Part shown: positions 9,059-16,573 of the stretch, one piece after another | Numbering within the stretch: position 1 is the first letter of the stretch | Layout of the letters: every line of letters starts with the position of its first letter | NCBI GenBank assembly: GCA_026392455.1 | Contig: JAPLCB010000010.1 | Location: 310,001-374,000, forward strand | Source: Propionibacteriales bacterium | GTDB taxonomy: Bacteria > Actinomycetota > Actinomycetes > Propionibacteriales > Nocardioidaceae | Reading direction: 5' to 3' | DNA length: 64,000 nucleotides | Position numbers and translations under genes: made by a program | The notes under the pieces: model-generated | Seen by the model: only the letters and a program-made list of their open reading frames with translations | What the model was told of the DNA's origin: nothing | The model's database searches: none

Positions 9059-10096
9059 ATGCGCGTCGGAGTGCTGACCGGAGGCGGGGACTGCCCCGGA
9101 CTGAACGCTGTGATCCGGGCCGTCGTCCGCAAGGGCGCCAAGGAGTACGACGACGAGTTCGTCGGCTTCCGGGACGGCTGGAAAGGGCCGCTCGAAGGGC
9201 TGACGATGCCGTTGGGGATCGACCAGGTCCGCGGGATCCTGCCGCGCGGTGGCACCATCCTGGGTTCCTCGCGCACCAACCCCTTCAGCATCGAGGGTGG
9301 TGTGGAGCGGATCAAGGCCAACCTCGCCGAGGCCGGCGTCGATGCGCTGATCGCGATCGGTGGGGAGGACACCCTGGGGGTGGCGACCAAGCTCCACGAG
9401 CTCGGTGTCCCTGTCGTGGGAGTGCCGAAGACGATCGACAACGACCTCTCCGGCACCGACTTCACCTTCGGGTTCGACACCGCCGTCAACATCGCGTCCG
9501 AGGCGATCGACCGGCTGCACACCACGGCCGAGTCCCACCACCGGGTACTCGTCGTCGAGGTGATGGGACGGCACGCCGGGTGGATCGCGCTGCACGCCGG
9601 GATCGCCGGCGGGGCCAACGTGGTGCTGATCCCGGAGCGCCCGTTCGACATCGTGGAGGTCTGCAAGCACGTCGAAGCGCGCTTCGAGACCAAGTACGCC
9701 GTCATCATGGTCGTCTCCGAGGGAGCCGTCCCGATCGAGTCCGACGACGAGAGCTCGATGACCCTGCTCACCGGTGAGAAGGACGCGTTCGGGCACGTCC
9801 GGCTCGGCGGTATCGGCGAGCGGCTGGCCAAGGAGATCGAGGAGCGCACCGGCAAGGAGGCCCGGGCCGTCGTCCTGGGGCACATCCAGCGGGGCGGCAC
9901 ACCGACCGCTTTCGACCGGTGGCTGGCCACCCGGTTCGGCCTGCACGCGATCAGCGCCGTCCACGACGGCGACTTCGGCACCATGATGGCGCTGCGCGGC
10001 ACCGACATCGTCCGGGTGCCGTTGAGCGAGGGGACGGCGGAGCTGAAGCTGGTCAGCCCGGAGGAGTACGCCGAAGCCGAGGTCTTCTTCGGCTGA
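9059..10096 (+). CDS. pfkA: 6-phosphofructokinase (PPi-type active-site residues)
   Basis: 345-residue group III phosphofructokinase that phosphorylates fructose 6-phosphate. Motifs: GGGDCPGLNAVIR (8-20), GGEDT (101-105), PKTIDND (123-129), MGRHAGWIA. Residue 104 is Asp and residue 124 is Lys, counting from this start. In the family Asp104 with Lys124 marks PPi users, as in the Amycolatopsis enzyme, while ATP users keep Gly104. The phosphoryl donor may therefore be PPi, not ATP. ATG 9059 follows GAGGGAGAG; a start 27 bp upstream is possible but lacks this site. Confidence 0.93.
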   Translation: MRVGVLTGGGDCPGLNAVIRAVVRKGAKEYDDEFVGFRDGWKGPLEGLTMPLGIDQVRGILPRGGTILGSSRTNPFSIEGGVERIKANLAEAGVDALIAIGGEDTLGVATKLHELGVPVVGVPKTIDNDLSGTDFTFGFDTAVNIASEAIDRLHTTAESHHRVLVVEVMGRHAGWIALHAGIAGGANVVLIPERPFDIVEVCKHVEARFETKYAVIMVVSEGAVPIESDDESSMTLLTGEKDAFGHVRLGGIGERLAKEIEERTGKEARAVVLGHIQRGGTPTAFDRWLATRFGLHAISAVHDGDFGTMMALRGTDIVRVPLSEGTAELKLVSPEEYAEAEVFFG

Positions 10097-10110
10097 GACC
10101 CGTGAAAGGC

Positions 10111-10191
10111 GGCACCGGGCCGCGTTGTCGTCGCGTGACGTCCGCTCCGCCGAAGGACGCCTGCGCTCCTCCGCCTTGCCCGGCACCACGT
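10111..10191. repeat. Intergenic sequence sharing blocks with the one at 22297-22355
   Basis: This 174-bp gap between pfkA and the permease gene has no convincing ORF. It contains GCGTTGTC and, further on, CCGCCTTGCC followed by CACCACGT. The same blocks in the same order and strand lie downstream of metF, about 35 bp closer together there. This suggests a small dispersed intergenic element, one copy carrying an insertion or the other a deletion. Only two copies are visible in the window. Confidence 0.4.
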
Positions 10192-10270
10192 GTGACGGGT
10201 CTTCGACCGTGAATGAGACGGGCCGCCGCGGGGTACAGGTCCCCGGACAACCGAATGCTGGGGAGGCACC

Positions 10271-11722
10271 ATGTCGGCGACCATCGACGAGCAGGACGTG
10301 AACGGCGCGGAGACCAGTCTCAAGCGGGTGATGGGTCCGGGTCTGCTGCTGCTGTTCATCGTCGGCGACATCCTCGGGGCCGGGGTCTACGCCGTCACCG
10401 GCAAGCTGGCCGGGCAGGTGGGCGGCATCGCGTGGTTGCCGTTCCTGGTTGCCTTCGCCGTCGCAGCGCTGACCGCCTGCTCGTACCTGGAGCTGGTCTC
10501 CAAGCATCCCCAGGCCGCCGGAGCAGCGCTCTACGCGCACAAGGCGTTCGGGGTGCACTTCGTGACCTTCCTGGTCGCTTTCACCGTCGTCTGCTCGGGG
10601 ATCACCAGCGCGGCGACGTCCTCGGGGCTGCTCGCCAGCAACCTGCTGGTGGGACTCAACGAGGGCATCGACGCGGTTCCCACCGGTGACGGGGCGACGC
10701 TGGTGACGGCGCTGGCCTTCATGGTCGTGCTGGCGCTGGTCAACCTGCGCGGTGTGGGTGAGAGCGTGAAGTTCAACGTGGTGCTGACCTTGGTCGAGAT
10801 GGCAGCCCTGGCGATCGTCATCGTGATCGGGTTCGTCGCGATCGGTGGCGGCGACGCCGACCTCGACCGGATCACCGTCTTCGAGAACCCGGACGACAAG
10901 GGCCTGTTCGCCGCCGTGACGGTCGCGACCGCGATCGCGTTCTTCTCGATGGTCGGCTTCGAGGACTCGGTCAACATGGTCGAGGAGACCAAGGACCCGA
11001 AGCGGATCTTCCCGCGGGCGATGTTCACCGGCCTCGGCATCGCCGTGATCATCTACATGCTGGTGGCGATCTCGGTGGTCGCGGTGATCCCTGCCGGAGA
11101 GATCACGACCCCGAAGAACCCGGAGGCCGGGGTCCTGCTCGACGTCGTCCGGATCGGAGCGCCGGACATCCCGATCGACAAGATCTTCCCGTTCATGACG
11201 GTCTTCGCCGTGGCCAACACGGCGCTGATCAACATGCTGATGGCCAGCCGCCTGATCTACGGGATGGCGAACCAGGGGGTTCTGCCGCGCGCACTCGGCA
11301 AGGTGCTGCCCCGGACCCGGGCGCCGTGGACCGCGATCGCCTTCACCACCACCCTGGCGCTCGTCCTGATCGTCGTCGTCCGCCTGCAGGCAGAGAACTC
11401 CGTGGTGTCGGCGCTGTCGGGGACCACCGCACTCCTGCTGCTCGCCGTCTTCTCGGTGGTGAACATCGCGCTGCTGGTACTCCGTCGTGAGGAGCCGGTC
11501 GCCGATGGTTTCCGGGCGCCGACGTTCGCGCCCGTCGTCGGTGCGGTCGCCTGTCTCTACCTGCTCGGGCCCTGGGCGCGACTGGACGCCGACATGATCC
11601 AGTACAAGATCGCGGCCGGCATGCTCGTCCTCGGGATCGTGCTCTGGGTGATCACGTTCCTCTCCAACCGGGCGCACCAGCGGAGCAGCACCTTCGAGGA
11701 CGTCGCGAAGCTAGGGGAGTAG
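10271..11722 (+). CDS. APC superfamily amino-acid permease
   Basis: 483-residue polytopic membrane protein with about 12 hydrophobic segments. The first helix carries the APC signature (MGPGLLLLFIVGDILGAGVYAVTGKLAG), and FFSMVGFEDSVNMVEETKDPKRIFPRAM matches the conserved loop after TM6. Such carriers import amino acids or polyamines, usually by proton symport; the substrate is not readable. The ATG follows GGGGAGG with good spacing. Its stop overlaps the convergent oxidoreductase stop by 12 bp. No biosynthetic partner lies nearby. Confidence 0.9.
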   Translation: MSATIDEQDVNGAETSLKRVMGPGLLLLFIVGDILGAGVYAVTGKLAGQVGGIAWLPFLVAFAVAALTACSYLELVSKHPQAAGAALYAHKAFGVHFVTFLVAFTVVCSGITSAATSSGLLASNLLVGLNEGIDAVPTGDGATLVTALAFMVVLALVNLRGVGESVKFNVVLTLVEMAALAIVIVIGFVAIGGGDADLDRITVFENPDDKGLFAAVTVATAIAFFSMVGFEDSVNMVEETKDPKRIFPRAMFTGLGIAVIIYMLVAISVVAVIPAGEITTPKNPEAGVLLDVVRIGAPDIPIDKIFPFMTVFAVANTALINMLMASRLIYGMANQGVLPRALGKVLPRTRAPWTAIAFTTTLALVLIVVVRLQAENSVVSALSGTTALLLLAVFSVVNIALLVLRREEPVADGFRAPTFAPVVGAVACLYLLGPWARLDADMIQYKIAAGMLVLGIVLWVITFLSNRAHQRSSTFEDVAKLGE

Positions 11723-12655
11723 CACGATCTTCCCGGTGGCCCGGCCGGACAGCTGCAGACGGTGCGCCTCGGCGACCTCGGCGAGCGGGAAGGTCGCCCC
11801 GAGGTGGACCACCAGCGACCCGTCGCCGGCGTGCCGGGCCAGCGGGACGCGGGCCGCGGCACGGACCTCGTCGCCCGGGTCCGCGCCCGGACCGCCGCCG
11901 AGGACCTTGATCCCGGTGGAGCCGGCGGCGAAGTTCGCGATCGTCGCGATCCGTTCGCGGTCGGCGACCAGGGCCAGGGACACCTCCAGGGCCTCGTCGT
12001 TGCCGATCAGGTCCAGGGCGACGTCGATCCCGTCGGGTGCCACCGCGCGGACCCGGTCGAGCAGGCCGGGCCCGTAGGTCACCGGCTCCGCCCCGAGCTC
12101 CTCGAGCAGTCCGTGGCGCTTCTCGCTGGCTGTGGCGATCACCTGTGCGCCTCGGAGTGCCGCCAGCTGGACGACCATCAGACCGACACCTCCCGAAGCT
12201 CCGTGGACCAGGACGGTGTCACCGTCAGCGACGGCGGTGGCGGTGAGCAGGTGCACGGCGGTGGCTCCGGTCAGCATCAGGGCTGCCGCCTGGGGCCAGT
12301 CCAGGGATGCCGGCTTGCGCACCACCTCGGACGCAGGGACCACCAGGTCGCCGGCGTACGCACCGGTGACCCGGAAGGCGATCACCTCGTCACCGACCGC
12401 GACCGGGCCCTCGGGGCCGACCGCACCGGGGCCGACCGCCGTGACCACTCCGGCCGCTTCGAAGCCCAACCGCTTGGGCAGCCCGGCTGGATCAGTCCCG
12501 AAGTCGCCGCGGTAGACCTTGGTGTCGATCGGGTTGACACCGCAGGCGAGGACCGAGATGGCGACCTCGCCGGGACCCGGCGCCGGAACCGCCACGTCGA
12601 TCAGAGCAAGGTTCTCCGGGCCGCCGTACGCGGTGGCAACAACAGCAGAAGTCAT
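11711..12655 (-). CDS. NADPH:quinone-reductase-like zinc-free MDR oxidoreductase
   Basis: 314 residues of the medium-chain dehydrogenase/reductase superfamily. The N-terminal GroES-like region is YGGPENLALIDVAVPAPGPGE and CGVNPIDTKVYRG; the Rossmann domain holds LVHGASGGVGLMVVQLA, then IATASEKRHGLLEELGA. The C-terminal RATGKIVLLP is typical of quinone oxidoreductases. Catalytic zinc ligands of alcohol dehydrogenases are not evident. ATG 12655 gives MTSAVVATAYGG, a standard start; the open frame upstream adds 19 non-conserved residues. The electron acceptor is unknown. Confidence 0.88.
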   Translation of the reverse strand: MTSAVVATAYGGPENLALIDVAVPAPGPGEVAISVLACGVNPIDTKVYRGDFGTDPAGLPKRLGFEAAGVVTAVGPGAVGPEGPVAVGDEVIAFRVTGAYAGDLVVPASEVVRKPASLDWPQAAALMLTGATAVHLLTATAVADGDTVLVHGASGGVGLMVVQLAALRGAQVIATASEKRHGLLEELGAEPVTYGPGLLDRVRAVAPDGIDVALDLIGNDEALEVSLALVADRERIATIANFAAGSTGIKVLGGGPGADPGDEVRAAARVPLARHAGDGSLVVHLGATFPLAEVAEAHRLQLSGRATGKIVLLP

Positions 12656-12753
12656 GCCGGGCGAACCGCGCCGGATCGCGAGGTATTCCTCCCCGGACCT
12701 GGTCGGGAACAACTCGGGTGCTGGCGGTGCGGTCCGGCACGTAGGCTTGGCGG

Positions 12754-14100
12754 GTGTCCGAACGATCTGCCGTCCCTGATCTCGCTGCCCTGCACGCCCA
12801 GGGAGCGGCCCAGCAGCCGACCTACCCCGACCAAGGGGCCGTCGACCACGCCGTGGAGCGGCTCCGCTCCTTCCCGCCGCTGGTGTTCGCCGGGGAGTGC
12901 GACGAGCTGACCGAGAAGCTGGCCGCTGTCACCCGGGGCGAGGCCTTCCTGCTCCAGGGTGGTGACTGTGCCGAGACCTTCGACGGGGTGACCGCCGACA
13001 ACATCCGCAACAAGCTCCGGGTGCTGCTTCAGATGGCGGTCGTCCTGACGTACGCCGCCTCGGTCCCGGTGGTCAAGCTCGGCCGGTTCGCCGGTCAGTA
13101 CGCCAAACCCCGCTCGAGCGACTTCGAGACCCGCGATGGCATCACCCTGCCGGCGTACCGTGGCGACGCGGTCAACGGCTACGACTTCACGCCGGAGTCG
13201 CGGATCCCCGACCCGCAGCGCCTGGTCGACGTCTACCACTCCTCGGCCTCCACCCTGAACCTCGTGCGTGCCTTCACCACCGGCGGGTACGCCGACCTGC
13301 GCCAGGTCCACGCCTGGAACACCGACTTCGTGATGGGCTCCGCCGTGGGCAGCCGCTACGAAGCCGTTGCCAACGAGATCGACCGCGCCCTGACCTTCAT
13401 GAAGGCCATCGGCGCCGACCCCGACGAGTTCCACCGGGTCCAGATGCACTCCAGCCACGAGGCCCTGGTGCTCGAGTACGAGCACGCGATGACGCGGATC
13501 GACTCGCGCACCGAGCTCCCGTACGACGTGTCTGCCCACTTCCTCTGGATCGGCGAACGCACCCGCCAGCTCGACGGCGCCCACGTCGAGCTGCTCAGCA
13601 AGATCCGCAACCCGATCGGCGTGAAGCTCGGCCCGACCACCAGCGCCGACGACGCGATCGCCCTTGCCGGCAAGCTGAACCCGGACAACATCCCGGGTCG
13701 ACTGACGTTCGTCACCCGGATGGGGGCGGGTAAGATCCGGGACCTGCTGCCCGGGTTGGTGGAGAAGGTCGAGGCGGCCGGCGTTCGCGTCGCCTGGGTC
13801 TCCGACCCGATGCACGGCAACACCTGGGAGGCGTCCTCGGGCTACAAGACCCGCAGCTTCGACGACGTCATCGCCGAGGTCCAGGGCTTCTTCGATGTGC
13901 ACCGGGCCCTCGGGACCTGGCCCGGCGGCGTCCACATCGAGCTCACCGGCGACGACGTCACCGAGTGCGTCGGGGGTGGCGAGGAGCTCTCCGAGTCCGA
14001 CCTCGCCGGGCGCTACGAGTCGGTCTGCGACCCGAGGCTGAACCGGGTGCAGTCCCTGGAGCTGGCCTTCCTGGTGGCCGAGATGCTCCGCAAGGCCTGA
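12754..14100 (+). CDS. aroG: 3-deoxy-7-phosphoheptulonate (DAHP) synthase, class II
   Basis: First enzyme of the shikimate pathway; condenses phosphoenolpyruvate and erythrose 4-phosphate. The 448 residues match the plant/actinobacterial class II family (M. tuberculosis AroG type): LQGGDCAETF, GRFAGQYAKPRSSDFE, HASHE-like QMHSSHEALVLEYE, WIGERTRQLDGAHVE, VSDPMHGNT, and the C-terminal SLELAFLVAEMLRKA. The start is GTG 12754. In mycobacteria this enzyme binds and activates a small AroQ chorismate mutase. A second, class I DAHP synthase lies 475 bp downstream in opposite orientation. Confidence 0.95.
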   Translation: MSERSAVPDLAALHAQGAAQQPTYPDQGAVDHAVERLRSFPPLVFAGECDELTEKLAAVTRGEAFLLQGGDCAETFDGVTADNIRNKLRVLLQMAVVLTYAASVPVVKLGRFAGQYAKPRSSDFETRDGITLPAYRGDAVNGYDFTPESRIPDPQRLVDVYHSSASTLNLVRAFTTGGYADLRQVHAWNTDFVMGSAVGSRYEAVANEIDRALTFMKAIGADPDEFHRVQMHSSHEALVLEYEHAMTRIDSRTELPYDVSAHFLWIGERTRQLDGAHVELLSKIRNPIGVKLGPTTSADDAIALAGKLNPDNIPGRLTFVTRMGAGKIRDLLPGLVEKVEAAGVRVAWVSDPMHGNTWEASSGYKTRSFDDVIAEVQGFFDVHRALGTWPGGVHIELTGDDVTECVGGGEELSESDLAGRYESVCDPRLNRVQSLELAFLVAEMLRKA

Positions 14101-14128
14101 GATCGGCGTTCGGCACGCACGCTGCCCG

Positions 14129-14290
14129 CGCCCAAGCCCGCCGACCGGGCGCAGATGTCTCGCCCAAAGCCGCCGACCGGGCACAAATGTCTCGTCTCGG
14201 CGGGACATCTCGGCCCGGTCGACGCTCCTGCGTGGGACATCTGCGCCCGGTCGACGCTCCTGCGCGGGACATCTGCGCCCGGTCGGCGGA
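14129..14290. repeat. Cluster of five 32-nt repeats in two inverted arms
   Basis: Two direct copies (14129-14160 and 14161-14192) are followed by three copies in the opposite orientation, also spaced exactly 32 nt. The shared 17-nt core is CGACCGGGCGCAGATGT. It lies at 14142-14158 and, with changes, 14174-14190; the complement lies at 14205-14221, 14237-14253 and 14269-14285. The arms can fold into a long hairpin or cruciform. The cluster lies in the gap after the class II DAHP synthase. There are no spacers between units, so it is not CRISPR, and 32 is not a multiple of three, arguing against a coding repeat. Confidence 0.85.
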
Positions 14291-14345
14291 TCAGGATGAA
14301 CGGTGGCTGGCTCAGGACGGACCCCCGCCTGCCGATCTACCGGAC

Positions 14346-14564
14346 GTGAAGCGTCTCGTTCCTGCTGCCTGCGCCCTGGCGTTCCTGCTGCCCGGGCCTG
14401 CCGGCGCGGAGCCGGCGTCCGAACCGGTTCCGGACCGGCCGGCGCCGCCGAGGAACTGTCGGGTGCTGGCGCACCAGCCGGCAGCGAAGCCGGTCACCGG
14501 GCCGCGGGGTCACGCGATGACGATCGTCGTGGTCGTCCCCGCGACCACCTGCAACACCCGTTGA
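14346..14564 (+). CDS. Small putative secreted protein, unknown function
   Basis: 72 residues starting at GTG 14346. The N-terminus looks like a Sec signal peptide (basic KR, hydrophobic LVPAACALAFLLP, likely cut after AGA). The mature part is short, proline-rich and contains two cysteines (C in PPRNCRVL and in ATTCNTR), which could form a disulfide. No family is recognised and the ribosome-binding site is weak. It ends 10 bp before the convergent class I DAHP synthase stop and lies just after the 32-nt repeats. It may be a real small exported protein or a chance frame in GC-rich DNA. Confidence 0.45.
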   Translation: MKRLVPAACALAFLLPGPAGAEPASEPVPDRPAPPRNCRVLAHQPAAKPVTGPRGHAMTIVVVVPATTCNTR

Positions 14565-14574
14565 GGCGGCTGCC

Positions 14575-15621
14575 TCAGCGGCGGATGCGTTCGGCGGAGT
14601 CGATCCGTCCGACGACGGGCGGGATCTGCCGGACGGCCTGGGCGAGCGCGCGCAGGTCGTTGCCGAGGAGCGCTTGCGGCCCGTCGCAGAGCGCGTTCTC
14701 CGGGTTCGGGTGCACGTCCACGATGACGCCGTCGGCGCCGACCCCGATGGCGGCCTTCGAGAGCGGGACCACCAGGTCCTTGCGGCCGCCGGCGTGGGAG
14801 GGGTCGACGATGATCGGCAGGTGGCTGATCCCCTGGATCACCGGGACGGCAGAGATGTCGAGGGTGTTGCGGGTGCTCGGCTCGAAGGTCCGGATCCCGC
14901 GTTCGCAGAGAACCACGTCGAGGTTGCCGCGCTGGGCGATGTACTCGGCCGCCATCAACCACTCCTCGATGGTGGCGGTCATGCCGCGCTTGAGGAGGAC
15001 CGGCTTGCCGGCGTCGCCGACCGCCTGCAGCAGGGCGAAGTTGGCCATGTTGCGGGTGCCGATCTGCAGCATGTCGGCATGCTCGGCGACCACGGGTACG
15101 TCGCGTGCGTCGACGACCTCCGTGACGATCGGCAGGCCCGTCGTCTCGCGGACGTCGGCCAGGATCTCCAAGCCCTTCACGCCCAGGCCCTGGAAGGCGT
15201 ACGGCGACGTGCGGGGCTTGTAGGCGCCGCCGCGCAGCAGGGTGGCTCCGGCGGCCTTGGCCATCTCGGCGGCCTCGAGGGTCTGGCCCGGGGTCTCGAC
15301 CGCGCAGGGGCCTGCGATGAAGGTGAAGGTCTCCGGGCCGATCGGGACCTGGTGACCGGCCGGACCGACCCAGACGGTCGAGCGGTCCGGGTGGTGCTGG
15401 CGGCTGACCAGCTTGAACGGGTCGGAGATCCGGTGCACGTCCGCGACGCCGGCCATGCTGCGCAGGTTGAGGCCGTGGAAGGATTCGATGTCGCCGACCA
15501 GTCCGATGATCGTGCGGACGACCCCACGGCTGACGAACGCCTGTCCGCCGACGCCCTCGACCCGCTCGGTGACGTGCGCGATCTGTTCGTCAGTGGCGTC
15601 CGGGGCCATCACTACAACCAT
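14575..15621 (-). CDS. aroF: 3-deoxy-7-phosphoheptulonate (DAHP) synthase, class I beta
   Basis: 348 residues. An N-terminal ferredoxin-like regulatory domain (about 1-70, MVVVMAPDATDEQIAHV) precedes a TIM barrel with AGPCAVE, GGAYKPRTSPYAFQGLG, QIGTRNMANFALL, CERGIRTFE and DPSHAGGR, as in the Thermotoga-type enzyme. In that type the N-terminal domain confers feedback inhibition by aromatic amino acids. It carries out the same reaction as the class II enzyme encoded upstream on the other strand. ATG 15621 gives the conserved N-terminal beta strand. No other aro gene is adjacent. Confidence 0.93.
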   Translation of the reverse strand: MVVVMAPDATDEQIAHVTERVEGVGGQAFVSRGVVRTIIGLVGDIESFHGLNLRSMAGVADVHRISDPFKLVSRQHHPDRSTVWVGPAGHQVPIGPETFTFIAGPCAVETPGQTLEAAEMAKAAGATLLRGGAYKPRTSPYAFQGLGVKGLEILADVRETTGLPIVTEVVDARDVPVVAEHADMLQIGTRNMANFALLQAVGDAGKPVLLKRGMTATIEEWLMAAEYIAQRGNLDVVLCERGIRTFEPSTRNTLDISAVPVIQGISHLPIIVDPSHAGGRKDLVVPLSKAAIGVGADGVIVDVHPNPENALCDGPQALLGNDLRALAQAVRQIPPVVGRIDSAERIRR

Positions 15622-15680
15622 GGCGTGAGGCTAGTGCGAGCGTCCACCTGCCGGACGCCGGTTCCGGCCTGCGAGACGGC

Positions 15681-16541
15681 TCAGGTGTCGCGCAGCTTCT
15701 TCAGGAGGTCCAGGCAGGTGCCGTCGATGTCGCCCGACCCAGGGGTCTCGGCGATGAACGGGACGCCAGCGGTGGCCGGATGGGCGAAGAGCTCGACGAA
15801 AGCGCTCTCGCCGATGTGACCGCGGCCGATGCGCTCGTGGCGGTCCCGGAACGAGCCCCGAACATCCATCGAGTCGTTCGCGTGGATCAGCCGGAGCCTC
15901 CCGGCACCGGCGATCTCGACCAGCCGGTCCAGCGTCCGGGTCGCGCCGCCGACCTCGTCGAACGGTTCGCCGGCCGCGAAGGCGTGGCAGGTGTCCAGGC
16001 AGATGCCGACCTTGGGGTGCCGGTCCAGGGCCTCGAGATAGGCCTCGAGGTCGTCGACCCCGGCGCAGAGCGATCGCCCCTGCCCGGCGGTCGGTTCGAG
16101 CAGCAGCCAGGGGGAGTCGTCGTCGAGGGCGTCGAGGACCGGCAGCAGTCCCTCGCGAACCTGGCGCAGCGCCACGTCGAAGGTGCCCTCGTCGACGCAG
16201 GACCCGGTGTGCACGACGACACCTTCGCAGCCCAGCTCGCCAGCGCGGCCCAGGTTGTGCGCGACGCTGGCCACCGACTTCTCGTAGGTGGCCGGGGTGG
16301 GGCTGCCGAGGTTGACCAGGTACGGCGCGTGCACGAAAGCGCGCATCTCCCGGTCCTCGCAGGCCGCCCGGAAGGCGGCGTCGGTCGACCTGTCGCCGGT
16401 GCTGTGCGCCCACCCGCGGGGGTTCCCGGCGAAGATCTGGACGGTCTCGGCACCGACCAGGTCAGCGGTCGCGACAGCCCCCTCGACGAGGCCCTTGCCG
16501 ACCTTCACATGGGTGCCGACCGGGCGCAGGGGGGTGCTCAC
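15681..16541 (-). CDS. nfo: Endonuclease IV (AP endonuclease)
   Basis: 286-residue TIM-barrel enzyme that nicks DNA 5' of abasic sites in base excision repair. Metal-ligand and active-site motifs are visible in order: GTHVKVGKGL, AFVHAPYLVNLGSP, VVVHTGSCVDEG, LLLEPTAGQGRSL, GICLDTCHAFAAG, LIHANDSMD, RHERIGRGHIG and FIAETPG. These carry the His, Glu and Asp zinc ligands of the family. It lies between the class I DAHP synthase and pknL, all on the minus strand, but gaps of 59 and 32 bp leave operon structure uncertain. Confidence 0.93.
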   Translation of the reverse strand: MSTPLRPVGTHVKVGKGLVEGAVATADLVGAETVQIFAGNPRGWAHSTGDRSTDAAFRAACEDREMRAFVHAPYLVNLGSPTPATYEKSVASVAHNLGRAGELGCEGVVVHTGSCVDEGTFDVALRQVREGLLPVLDALDDDSPWLLLEPTAGQGRSLCAGVDDLEAYLEALDRHPKVGICLDTCHAFAAGEPFDEVGGATRTLDRLVEIAGAGRLRLIHANDSMDVRGSFRDRHERIGRGHIGESAFVELFAHPATAGVPFIAETPGSGDIDGTCLDLLKKLRDT

Positions 16542-16573
16542 GGCACGAAGCCTAGGCGGTGGGCCGCTCGGGC

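Noticed and set aside
11711-11722. Operon of the permease and the quinone-reductase-like gene
   Set aside because: They are convergent and overlap at their stops, so they cannot share a transcript.
14129-14290. CRISPR array
   Set aside because: Units abut without spacers, change orientation half way, and no cas gene is present.
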